The position numbers and the translations under genes are program-made. Below, piece by piece: positions 15,185-22,256 of a stretch of DNA of 23,003 nucleotides. The notes under the pieces are model-generated. The model was not told where the DNA came from. It did not search any database and saw only the letters and a program-made list of their open reading frames with translations. The DNA is from JBDSTZ01 sp039927975 (lineage in GTDB: Bacteria > Pseudomonadota > Gammaproteobacteria > Burkholderiales > Burkholderiaceae_D): positions 1 to 23,003 of the forward strand of contig JBDSTZ010000427.1 in NCBI GenBank assembly GCA_039927975.1, written 5' to 3'. The first letter of the stretch is position 1. Each line of letters starts with the position of its first letter.

Positions 15185-16755
15185 CGAGTCGCATTTTCGA
15201 TACACAGCGATCCTCCGGCGGCATTGGGATATTCGACGGCCAGGTGGAACAGTCGGCTCCGCCTGTCGTTGTGCCGGTTCCTGATCCCGAGTTTGAAGCG
15301 TGGCTAAGGGACCCTTACGCGATTCAGACGGTGCTGATCGAGTCTGGGGTGTTCGCCGGCGGCGAAGAGACCACGCGTTACACGTGCCGGGGAACGTTCC
15401 CGACTACAGGTCCTGGCGATGTGCCGGCGAACCAGTATTACGCGCCGGTCGCGACCACCGGGGTCCGCTTTACAGAGCAACTTTCGTTGAGTGGTGCAGG
15501 GTCCGCTTCGATTGGGGACATGGAATTCGACAACACGAATAGCGTTCGCGAGAGTTGGGTCGAGGATGACGTTTGGACTGGCCGGGCCCAGCGCGCTTTC
15601 ATGGGGGACCGGCGCTGGGGCAGAAGTAGCTTTCGTATGGTCTTCAACGGAATGGCGGCGGGCGTCACCCGAAAGGCTGGCGGCAAGATCGCCGTCAAGC
15701 TCCGGGACCAGCTGCAGCGGCTCGACACACCGCTGACCGAGCGAACCTTCGGTGGCGAGTCCCTGACGTCGGCGCTGGTCTATCCGTCGTGTTTCGGCGA
15801 GTGCCACAACGTCACCCCCGTCTACGACCCGGAGACTGATCGCTATTACGTGCACTGGGGCGCGATCGAGGACATCCTGGAAGTGCGCATGAACGGCATG
15901 AAGATCGACGACTTCGAGAAATTCCTCGACGACGGATACTTCAAGCTGACGGTCGCGCTGGTCGGAGTGCTGACGTGCTCGGTCCAGGGCGACAAATTCG
16001 GCGGCGTCTATCGAAACACGGTCGCCGCCCTGGTTCAGCGAATCGTGACTGGCTATGGAAAGGATGACGGCCGCTTCACCGACGACGATATCGACCTGGC
16101 TAACTTCGCCGCGTTCGAGTTCGCTCATCCGCAGGCTGTGGGGCTGTACGTTCCAGACCGGGTCAATGTCTTGGTCGCCTGCGCGCAGCTGGCGGATAGC
16201 CTCGGTGCGCAAATCGTCCCGTCCCGTCTTGGCAAGCTGCGACTGATTCAGATCTCGGCGCCGGCCGGGCCGGGCTCGTTCACGGTCACAGATGCGCATG
16301 TGGTCTCCGGCACGCTCCAGCCGGTGACGACTTACGACCCGGTGGCCGCTATCAAGTTGGGCTTCGATAAGAACTGGACGGTTCAGGCGAACTTGCAGGT
16401 GGCGATCCCGCCCGAGCATGCTCATTTGTTTGCCGAAGAATGGCTGTACGAGTCGGATTCGAGCAGCGCGGTGAAGTCCATCTATCGGCTCAACACCGAA
16501 GTCGTCCCGAAATTTACCCTCCTGAAAACGCGCCTAGCGGCGAAAGCGGAAGCTGTTCGGCGCATGGCGCTGTGGGGCGTCAAGCGAACGATGTACAAAT
16601 TTGAAGGGTATCCCGAAATGCTGCAACTTGAACTCGGCCAGATCGTCACCCTGCGTCATCCGCAGAACAGTATGTCCGGCGGCGTGCCCGCGCTGGTCAT
16701 GTCGTTGTCGCCAGATTGGGACAGCGGCCATTGCGATGTGGAGGTCTTGGTATGA
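15181..16755 (+). CDS. Tail tip protein, probable baseplate hub or distal tail component
   Basis: A 524-residue protein coupled to the tape measure gene (ATGA). The N-terminus is polar, then comes a Pro/Val linker (PPVVVPVPDPEFEAWLRDP), consistent with a tail-attachment segment. The core has beta-rich blocks: GVRFTEQLSLSGAGSASIGD, KIAVKLRDQLQRLDTPLTER, the Cys-containing CFGECHNVTPVYDPETDRYY and VHWGAIEDILEVRMNGMKID. In the second half VNVLVACAQLADSLGAQI and KLRLIQIS, then MLQLELGQIVTLRHP near the end, recall hub domains of phage tail proteins (gp27-like barrels). I recognise the type from siphophage tail modules but not a precise family. It precedes the fibre-type gene, so a place at the tail tip is well supported, the exact role is not. 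Confidence 0.65.
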   Translation: MTSRIFDTQRSSGGIGIFDGQVEQSAPPVVVPVPDPEFEAWLRDPYAIQTVLIESGVFAGGEETTRYTCRGTFPTTGPGDVPANQYYAPVATTGVRFTEQLSLSGAGSASIGDMEFDNTNSVRESWVEDDVWTGRAQRAFMGDRRWGRSSFRMVFNGMAAGVTRKAGGKIAVKLRDQLQRLDTPLTERTFGGESLTSALVYPSCFGECHNVTPVYDPETDRYYVHWGAIEDILEVRMNGMKIDDFEKFLDDGYFKLTVALVGVLTCSVQGDKFGGVYRNTVAALVQRIVTGYGKDDGRFTDDDIDLANFAAFEFAHPQAVGLYVPDRVNVLVACAQLADSLGAQIVPSRLGKLRLIQISAPAGPGSFTVTDAHVVSGTLQPVTTYDPVAAIKLGFDKNWTVQANLQVAIPPEHAHLFAEEWLYESDSSSAVKSIYRLNTEVVPKFTLLKTRLAAKAEAVRRMALWGVKRTMYKFEGYPEMLQLELGQIVTLRHPQNSMSGGVPALVMSLSPDWDSGHCDVEVLV

Positions 16756-19019
16756 GCGTAGTCGTTGGCGAGCGCGACCGTCTGCTTCAAGCGACTGTGA
16801 CGCGCAATATCAATCCCACGCTGGGCAAGTTTCTTCTGTTGTCCGCCGATCCGCAGGTGTACCACCTCGATTCCGAAGGTGTCGCCATATCGGAAACGAT
16901 CACCGTCACGGCGCACCCGCTCAATATCCCTGGCGCAGTGCTGTGGGCGGCAACCGGATGCACGCTCGCCGGCGGCGGCGACAACGTGCGCACCATTGCC
17001 GCGATGCAGGCCGACAAGGCGGTGATCACCGCGCAGATCACACACGAGGGCCAGCCGTACCTCGCGAAGGTGACGATCACGACTGTGCGCGACGGGGTCA
17101 AAGGCGCAGACGGCTCAGATGGCGATTCGCCCGATCTCAGCCCTGCAGCGCTGAAATCGGCGCTTGAGGGGCAGATCACCGAAGCCGAACTGTACGCAAC
17201 GCTGCAAGACAAGATCACCTTGATCACGGCGCCCGAAAGCGTCGCGGGCGGTGTGTCTGCGCGAGTCAAGGCAGAGACCGACGCCCGCGTCGACGCGCTG
17301 GCGCAGGAGGCGGCCAATCGCACCACGTATGTCCAGAGCTACACCTACAGCAAGGCGGCGGTTGACCAGTCTCTATCGATCCAGGCCAGCACCATCGCAT
17401 CGGCATACACTGCCTACGCCGATGCACAGCGCGCCGCCGCAATCGGCGCGGCGGCCGCCGACGTGCGCAGTTACGCGTATTCGAAATCGTCAACGGATGG
17501 AGCGCTGGCCAGCCAGTCGGCCGCGCTCACCGCAAGCTATACGGCGTATGCCAATGGCGTTCGCGATGCCGCAATCGGCGACGCCGCCGCCGACGTGCGC
17601 AATTACGCGTATTCGAAATCGTCAACAGATGGCGCGCTGGCCAGCCAGTCGGCCGCGCTCACCGCAGGCTATACGGCGTACGCGAACGGCGCTCGCGATG
17701 CTGCCATCAGCGCGGCGGCCGCCGACGTCCGTAGCTATTCGTACAGCAAAGCAAGCACAGACAGCGCGATCGCGTCGAGCGAGAGTGCCCTTCGCTCCGA
17801 GTTTCTTTCCAGTGGCGGCGCGACGGAGGCCTATGTCCAGGGCTACGCCTACAGCAAGGCCACGATCGATTCCGCCTTCGCCAGCCAATTTTCGGCCCTC
17901 TCGGTCAATTATTCCGGGTATGCCGATACGAAGAAGAATGAAGCGATAGCGGCGGCGGCGGCCGACGTTCGCAGCTACAGTTACAGCAAAGCCAGCGTCG
18001 ACGGCGCCATCGCCTCGTCTACCACCGAGCTCTCGTCGACCGTCGGCAACCACACAACGACAATCCAGGCGCACGCCGATTCGATCAATGGGCTCGGCGG
18101 CCAGCTGACCTGGAAGATCGACAATAACGGGTATGTGACCGGCATCGGCTTGGCAAGCACAGTTGTGAATGGAACGCCCTCCAGCAGTTGCATTATCTAT
18201 TCCGACCGCTTTGCCATCGTTGCGCCGGGCCTTGCTCCTAAGCTGATGTTCGGTGTGGGAAATGTAGCCGGGCAAACCGCCATCGGGATCAATGGCGCGT
18301 TGATGATCGACGGCACGCTTGTAATGCGGAACACGGCCGGTACCGTCATCCTGGCGGCCGGCGTGCCGCTACATCCACTCTATGCCGCCGACGGAACGCT
18401 GAATTCAGAATTGCTGATAACCGAAAATAACGCCGCTGACCATTTTGAGGCCGGTGCGCTTGACGGCACATATATTAAAAATCTGTCCGCCGACAAGATC
18501 AATGTCGGGCTGTTGAGTGTCGACCGTATCGCCGACGGCGCGCTGGTTAATCGATTCTTTCACGAGAGGCTTGATAGGGTTATTTTGGAAACCAGTGTGG
18601 ACGTCGTTTTGATTGAACTGAGTGTGGTTAGTCCGTATTCGGGAAGTTGGAGCGGCGAGATATCAGCGGGGTTCCAGATTTGGAATAACGATTCACCGAC
18701 ATTTATTACTTACATTACGCTTCGGGTCGAAGGCCACGACACCCTGACCGACACATGGTTCAATCTTGGTGAGCGTGTGCATTCATTCGCCCCTTCCACT
18801 GGGTGGACCGGTAACGGCAGCAACATCCAGTTCGCAGCAATCAATATCATCACCAATTGGCGCCAAACCATGCCCGTGTGGGTTGATGGCGGCGAGGGAG
18901 GATATGTTCTGGAAGACCATTTTGTGGTTTTCGACAAGGTTAGATTGAGCGCCAATGGCGGTGGTCATTATGTGTTCATTGAAACGGCCAATATTGGCGC
19001 AACCTCTTACAAGAAATGA
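16752..19019 (+). CDS. Tail tip attachment/fibre protein, gpJ-like with DUF1983-type region and tandem repeats
   Basis: A 755-residue protein from ATG 16752 (ATGA overlap); the frame back to 16716 lies within the hub gene. Order of parts: beta-rich N-terminal domain (1-110), a short collagen-like linker (VKGADGSDGDSPD, about 114-127), then six tandem repeats from residue 193 to about 445 with YAYSK/DVRSY signatures, likely coiled coil or helical stalk. A segment at about 450-500 (WKIDNNGYVTGIGLAS, YSDRFAIVAP, LMFGV) is the hallmark of lambda gpJ C-terminal/DUF1983 proteins. The last 150 residues (about 600-755) are rich in Ile, Asn, Thr and Trp and probably bind the receptor. DNA coding for this end is GC-poor (about 49 percent by hand count from 18541) against the much higher GC before it, a sign of domain exchange. 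Confidence 0.86.
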   Translation: MSVVVGERDRLLQATVTRNINPTLGKFLLLSADPQVYHLDSEGVAISETITVTAHPLNIPGAVLWAATGCTLAGGGDNVRTIAAMQADKAVITAQITHEGQPYLAKVTITTVRDGVKGADGSDGDSPDLSPAALKSALEGQITEAELYATLQDKITLITAPESVAGGVSARVKAETDARVDALAQEAANRTTYVQSYTYSKAAVDQSLSIQASTIASAYTAYADAQRAAAIGAAAADVRSYAYSKSSTDGALASQSAALTASYTAYANGVRDAAIGDAAADVRNYAYSKSSTDGALASQSAALTAGYTAYANGARDAAISAAAADVRSYSYSKASTDSAIASSESALRSEFLSSGGATEAYVQGYAYSKATIDSAFASQFSALSVNYSGYADTKKNEAIAAAAADVRSYSYSKASVDGAIASSTTELSSTVGNHTTTIQAHADSINGLGGQLTWKIDNNGYVTGIGLASTVVNGTPSSSCIIYSDRFAIVAPGLAPKLMFGVGNVAGQTAIGINGALMIDGTLVMRNTAGTVILAAGVPLHPLYAADGTLNSELLITENNAADHFEAGALDGTYIKNLSADKINVGLLSVDRIADGALVNRFFHERLDRVILETSVDVVLIELSVVSPYSGSWSGEISAGFQIWNNDSPTFITYITLRVEGHDTLTDTWFNLGERVHSFAPSTGWTGNGSNIQFAAINIITNWRQTMPVWVDGGEGGYVLEDHFVVFDKVRLSANGGGHYVFIETANIGATSYKK
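17328..18090 (+). repeat. Six tandem ~44-residue coding repeats in the tail-tip gene
   Basis: Units start at 17328, 17460, 17592, 17724, 17832 and 17964; spacing is 132, 132, 132, 108 and 132 nt. Each begins (D/Y)V(R/Q)xYxYSK and ends in an Ala-rich helix. Units 2 and 3 differ at only about 14 of 132 bases, indicating recent duplication. Confidence 0.87.
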
Positions 19020-19030
19020 TCGGAGAAATT

Positions 19031-19360
19031 ATGGCGGACTATAAACAAGGAACAATGAACGGGACTTTTTGGCATCGCTTTGCCAGAATCTTTATCGCCA
19101 ATCCGCGTGGGGCGGCGGCCGAGGTTAACTGCTTCGAGGAGAAGGTTTTGGTCCTGGAGGATGGAACTGAATCGGTAACATCGCTCGGGCCGATGAAGTT
19201 TATCTTTGATCCGCAGGCGACTATCGCTCTTCTGGACCCGCTTACGGGCGATCCCACTGGCGCCACAATCGCCGGCTGGGAGGTTCACCAGGCGATTTTC
19301 AGCTATGTCATGGACGAAGCGAAAAAGCGCGATCAGCTATTGGCAAGTCCTCCCCAATAA
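19031..19360 (+). CDS. Unknown small protein after the tail-tip gene
   Basis: I choose ATG 19031 over ATG 19016 because GGAG sits 5 nt upstream of it; the earlier ATG would overlap the fibre stop and lacks such a site. The product is 109 residues and starts MADYKQGTMNGTFWHRFARI. It has a compact alpha/beta composition (strand FEEKVLVLEDG, FIFDPQATIALLDPLTGDP, then a helical IFSYVMDEAKKRDQLL end). No signal peptide or transmembrane segment is visible. The first bases are GC-poor like the end of the fibre gene, so both may have arrived together. It may be a fibre assembly or tail accessory protein, but no family is recognised. Confidence 0.65.
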   Translation: MADYKQGTMNGTFWHRFARIFIANPRGAAAEVNCFEEKVLVLEDGTESVTSLGPMKFIFDPQATIALLDPLTGDPTGATIAGWEVHQAIFSYVMDEAKKRDQLLASPPQ

Positions 19361-19375
19361 ACATCAATTCCCAAT

Positions 19376-20203
19376 ATGCCTAACTTGAGAATTATTTCCG
19401 ACAACGCAGCTGATCGCGCGTCCCTCGCGGCTTCGTCAACCATGGCAGGACTGGCGGTAGATAGCCTCCTTACCGATTCCGACACCGAGGTGCACCGTTC
19501 GAACGGCACTAGTGTGACGTACACAATCGCGTTCCCGATCTCTGAAATGGTGGGCGGCGTGCATCTGCCGTGGACGAATTTATCGCCCACCGCGTCCATT
19601 CGGGTGCGCGGTTATTCGGACGCCGGCGCCTCGGCCAAAGTCATCGACACAGGCGTTATCTTTGCTTGCCCGGCTCCGGCGATCCGTCTGGCCCGATGGG
19701 AGCCTATCGACGCCGCCAGCGCCTATGCCTACGGCGGCGGCGCGCACGCGCGGGCATGGTTTTCAAACACGGCCGCGAGGGTGCTGGTGGTCGATATCGT
19801 CGACGTCGATAATCTACAGGGCTATGTCGAAGCGGGCAGGATCGTGGCCGGCAAGTGGTGGGAGCCTGAAGAAAGCGCCGATTATGACGCGCCTCTAGGC
19901 TTCGGTTCGATGAGCAAGCAGTCTCGAAGCGATGCCGGCCGGCTCGTTACCCAGATCGGAACCAAGTACCGGATGCAGTCGATTGGCCTGAGCCATTTGG
20001 CGACGACGGATCGCAAGGCCGTTCTCGATATCGTAAGGGCCAACGACATCGACGTTCCGCTTATTTTCAGCCTGTACCCGAACAGCACCGACAACGCGCT
20101 CGAACGCGACCACCAGATGTATTGCAAGTTCGTTGTGCCGGCCTCTCTGAAGACGCCCGGCTACGAGCGCTACGCCACCAGCCTCGAAATGGAGACGGTA
20201 TGA
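19376..20203 (+). CDS. Unknown virion-type protein of the tail region
   Basis: A 275-residue protein, start ATG 19376 in a gap of 15 nt with a weak ribosome site. The sequence is polar with many short strands: the front half (SVTYTIAFPISEMVGGVHLP, SIRVRGYSDAGASAKVID) is followed by VLVVDIVDVDNLQGYVEAGR and WWEPEESADYDAPLGFGSMSK, then a helical end (SHLATTDRKAVLDIVRANDI). It ends with PASLKTPGYERYATSLEMETV-like polar residues. There is no membrane segment. I do not know the family; the gene order (fibre, small ORF, this gene, lysis) suggests a tail or fibre accessory. It overlaps the next start by ATGA. Confidence 0.62.
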   Translation: MPNLRIISDNAADRASLAASSTMAGLAVDSLLTDSDTEVHRSNGTSVTYTIAFPISEMVGGVHLPWTNLSPTASIRVRGYSDAGASAKVIDTGVIFACPAPAIRLARWEPIDAASAYAYGGGAHARAWFSNTAARVLVVDIVDVDNLQGYVEAGRIVAGKWWEPEESADYDAPLGFGSMSKQSRSDAGRLVTQIGTKYRMQSIGLSHLATTDRKAVLDIVRANDIDVPLIFSLYPNSTDNALERDHQMYCKFVVPASLKTPGYERYATSLEMETV

Positions 20204-20433
20204 GCCGCCTGCGTGAGGTGGCGCTTGGCGTCGACCAGCTGCTCAACGCCATTCTCGGTGGCTACGCGAGCGAGACGATCAGTTCGCGCGCCTGGCGCCT
20301 GCGTGATCGACGGCCGTTCAGGCTTCTTCGACCGCTGATCGATGGCATCTTCTTCTGGCAACCAGGTCACTGCAAAGCTAGCTACGAAAACCAGAAGGCG
20401 CGGCGGAACATGCCGGCGGATTACCAGCTCTGA
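20200..20433 (+). CDS. Conserved-type small phage protein, function unknown
   Basis: A 77-residue protein, start ATG 20200 (ATGA overlap); the frame upstream to 20122 is inside the preceding gene. It is Arg- and Trp-rich, with ALGVDQLLNAILGGYASETISSRAW in the front and IDGIFFWQPGHCKASYENQK near the end. The FFWQPGHC motif with Cys and His stands out and reads as a conserved core of small phage proteins seen near tail and lysis genes. No function is assigned. A terminator follows, so it closes the tail unit. Confidence 0.65.
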   Translation: MSRLREVALGVDQLLNAILGGYASETISSRAWRLRDRRPFRLLRPLIDGIFFWQPGHCKASYENQKARRNMPADYQL

Positions 20434-20448
20434 CTCACCCACCAATCC

Positions 20449-20470
20449 ACCCGCTTCGGCGGGTTTTTTT
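20449..20470 (+). terminator. Intrinsic terminator at the end of the tail unit
   Basis: ACCCGC, tetraloop TTCG, GCGGGT, then seven T. A UUCG tetraloop with such a stem is a strong terminator. The lysis block follows 12 nt later. Confidence 0.85.
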
Positions 20471-20481
20471 ATAGGCGCTTC

Positions 20482-20838
20482 ATGCACAAAAAGTTGGAAA
20501 AATCGAACCCGCCAATTTCACCCAACGAATCCGACGATCTTGCTGCGCACGTCGAAAAGCTCAGGGCCGAGCTGCAGGCCCTGAAATCACACCTGGCTGC
20601 AAACACACAAATGACCCGCGCGAACACGTCGACGAATCGCCAGATCGCCGACAGCATGCTCGCGATGCAGGAGCTAATTGGCAAGGTCGACTTCGTCAAG
20701 TTGGCCGAGCTGGTTGGCGCTCTCGACAGCATGCGAGGCGGAATCAAGGTGCTGGGCTGGCTCGAACGGCCGGCGAAATGGATCGCTGCAGTTGGTGCTG
20801 CGGTCGCTGTTGTTTACTCTCTCTGGAACCAAAAATGA
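20482..20838 (+). CDS. Holin-like or XhlA-like protein with one C-terminal membrane segment
   Basis: A 118-residue protein. The front is polar and charged, with a predicted coiled coil at about 18-40 (DDLAAHVEKLRAELQALKSH) and further helix to residue 90. One hydrophobic segment at about 100-115 (WIAAVGAAVAVVYSLW) lies near the C-terminus, followed by NQK. That layout (cytoplasmic coil, C-terminal membrane anchor) resembles XhlA-type lysis proteins; it differs from i-spanins, which have an N-terminal membrane segment. It stands directly before the endolysin, so a role in lysis is well supported, its mode is not. The stop overlaps the next ATG. Confidence 0.62.
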   Translation: MHKKLEKSNPPISPNESDDLAAHVEKLRAELQALKSHLAANTQMTRANTSTNRQIADSMLAMQELIGKVDFVKLAELVGALDSMRGGIKVLGWLERPAKWIAAVGAAVAVVYSLWNQK

Positions 20839-20894
20839 AAAATATTGAACATCTGCTTTACCTGGTCCCGCTGTTCGGCGAGGTTGCCCAATGA
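20835..20894 (+). CDS. Candidate 19-residue micro-ORF linking two lysis genes
   Basis: ATG 20835 overlaps the preceding stop (ATGA) and its own stop overlaps the endolysin ATG (20891) in the same way. The peptide reads MKNIEHLLYLVPLFGEVAQ, with hydrophobic LLYLVPLF in the centre. No gene of this kind is known to me here. It could be a real tiny peptide (for example a membrane-active helper) or only a bridge keeping ribosomes coupled to the endolysin. Only the exact double overlap and sequence are facts. Confidence 0.42.
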   Translation: MKNIEHLLYLVPLFGEVAQ

Positions 20895-21358
20895 GGCCGC
20901 AAGACTTCCTCGATATGTTGGTGCCGGCCGCGCAGGCCTGTCAACGCGCAACGGGTATCCCCGCGAGCTTCACACTTGCCCAGGCCGCGCTGGAATCGTC
21001 CTGGGGCGCAAGAGCGCCAGGCTGCAACCTGTTCGGCATCAAGGCTGACAAGAGCTGGAAAGGCGCCGTCGTATCCGTCGTCACGAAGGAGGAATTCACC
21101 AAGGGCGTGAAGACCGTTATCACCGCCAATTTCCGGTGCTATCGCAACTGGGATGAAAGTCTGGCGGACCGGGCGGAGTACCTCCGGATCATGCCGAGGT
21201 ATAAGGACTGCTTCAAGGAAACGACCGGTCATGGTTGGGCGCGCGCTGTGGCAAAGGCCGGCTACGCCACCGACAGCAAGTATGCCGAAACCCTGATTGC
21301 AGTGATGGACGGCCGAAACATGAGCCGGTTCGACAAACTACCTAGTGAGGTGAAATGA
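20891..21358 (+). CDS. Endolysin, FlgJ/GH73-type glucosaminidase
   Basis: A 155-residue enzyme expected to cleave peptidoglycan glycan strands during lysis. The N-terminal part has the GH73 pattern: FTLAQAALESSWG with catalytic Glu (E35), then CNLFGIKADKSWKG, FRCYRNWDESLADRAEYL, and near the end GYATDSKYAETLIAVM, a well-known region of FlgJ-like glucosaminidases. No signal peptide or signal-anchor is visible, so release depends on a holin. No separate cell-wall binding domain is present, as usual for phages of Gram-negative hosts. It is coupled to its neighbours on both sides by ATGA overlaps. Confidence 0.83.
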   Translation: MRPQDFLDMLVPAAQACQRATGIPASFTLAQAALESSWGARAPGCNLFGIKADKSWKGAVVSVVTKEEFTKGVKTVITANFRCYRNWDESLADRAEYLRIMPRYKDCFKETTGHGWARAVAKAGYATDSKYAETLIAVMDGRNMSRFDKLPSEVK

Positions 21359-21885
21359 TGGTCCCATTGATCCCCATCGCAATGCAGTTGGCCCAGTTCG
21401 CCCCAGGCATCATCAAGCTGCTCACCGGCAGCGACAGGGCCGCCGACGTGGCCGGCCAGGTTGTCGGCATCGCGCAGACCGTAACTGGCGCCGACAGCGC
21501 CCAGGCGGCGGTCTCTGCGATCCAAACAGACCCGGCCAAAGCGATGGAGTTTCAGCTTGCGGTAGGGGCGCAGCAGATGGATCTGGAGCGCATCTACCTG
21601 GTCGACGTGCAGAACGCGCGTGCGATGCAGGTCGCGGCGCTGGCGCAGGAAGACCTGTTCAGCAAGCGGTTTGTCTACTACTTCGCCGCCGCCTGGTCGC
21701 TGTTCTCCATGATCTACTTCCTGTCGGTGACTTTCTGGCCGCCGCCCCCCGAAGGGGTCCGCATCGCCGACACCATTCTCGGGGTCCTGATCGCTTCGGT
21801 GATCGGCGTCATGTTCGCTTACTTCTACGGCACGACGAAGGCGAACAAGACCAAGGACGACACGATCAACAAGCTCACCAGGTAA
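21355..21885 (+). CDS. Two-TM membrane protein, holin candidate
   Basis: A 176-residue protein with ATGA overlap to the endolysin; a second ATG (21358) is also possible. The front (FAPGIIKLLTGSDRAADVAGQVVGIAQ) is amphipathic, the middle polar (QQMDLERIYLVDVQNARAMQ). Two strong membrane segments follow: about 106-128 (FVYYFAAAWSLFSMIYFLSV) and 137-159 (IADTILGVLIASVIGVMFAY). The tail is charged (TKANKTKDDTINKLTR). This architecture, with a soluble N-terminal half, matches a widespread phage family often called holin in gene context. It is longer than classical holins, so the name stays provisional. Confidence 0.67.
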   Translation: MMVPLIPIAMQLAQFAPGIIKLLTGSDRAADVAGQVVGIAQTVTGADSAQAAVSAIQTDPAKAMEFQLAVGAQQMDLERIYLVDVQNARAMQVAALAQEDLFSKRFVYYFAAAWSLFSMIYFLSVTFWPPPPEGVRIADTILGVLIASVIGVMFAYFYGTTKANKTKDDTINKLTR

Positions 21886-21890
21886 GCCGC

Positions 21891-22109
21891 ATGGAATTTC
21901 ACGCGGTCCTTGAGCATGAAGGTACCGAAAGGTCGGCGAAGACGCTGCACGTCTTCAGCACGACCACCAGGTGCGGCGACGATGCCAGCCCGCTGGAATT
22001 CATCAGTCCCGAGCAGCTGGCCTACTACAGGGCGCTCGATCAGGCTGTGCTGGCGTTTTGCGCGGCGATTGGCGTAGTGGGACCTGTGGCGCCAGCGCCA
22101 ATCGAGTAG
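21891..22109 (+). CDS. Unknown small acidic protein after the lysis genes
   Basis: A 72-residue ORF with AGGTAAG upstream, only 5 nt after the holin candidate. It begins MEFHAVLEHEGTERSAKTLH, carries FISPEQLAYYRALDQAVLAF and ends in a VGPVAPAPIE tail. No membrane segment or known motif. It does not look like an outer-membrane lipoprotein spanin (no signal peptide or lipobox). It might be a late regulatory or unknown accessory protein. I am fairly sure it is translated because of spacing and the good ribosome site. Confidence 0.57.
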   Translation: MEFHAVLEHEGTERSAKTLHVFSTTTRCGDDASPLEFISPEQLAYYRALDQAVLAFCAAIGVVGPVAPAPIE

Positions 22110-22126
22110 GAATTCTAAGACAGAGC

Positions 22127-22160
22127 GCCCGCCGGCGTTGCGCTAACAACGCCGGCGGGC
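22127..22160 (+). terminator. 14-bp perfect GC-rich hairpin closing the late operon
   Basis: GCCCGCCGGCGTTG pairs with its complement around loop CGCTAA. No T-run follows on either strand, so termination would be weak or factor-dependent. It lies 18 nt after the last gene stop and so probably marks the transcript end. Confidence 0.5.
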
Positions 22161-22256
22161 CTCAATTCACTGATGTAGCCAGTAAACCAAGCAAGGCTCT
22201 GCACCCTCCGGAGGGCGGCCGCAGTCTAGCATATGACAATAGAAAAAGGTTTACTT
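22161..22256 (+). other. 96-nt gap before the methyltransferase gene
   Basis: It holds a 12-bp palindrome CCCTCCGGAGGG at 22204-22215 and AAAAAGG as a ribosome site before the ATG. AT-rich bases just before the gene may include a promoter, but no clear -35/-10 pair is visible. Confidence 0.4.

Noticed and set aside
13139..15205. Minus-strand open frame of 688 codons opposite the tape measure gene
   Set aside because: Same reason; rich in Arg, Gly, Gln and His without domain pattern.
17328..18090. CRISPR array
   Set aside because: Repeats are 132 nt, in frame and contiguous without spacers; they are coding repeats.
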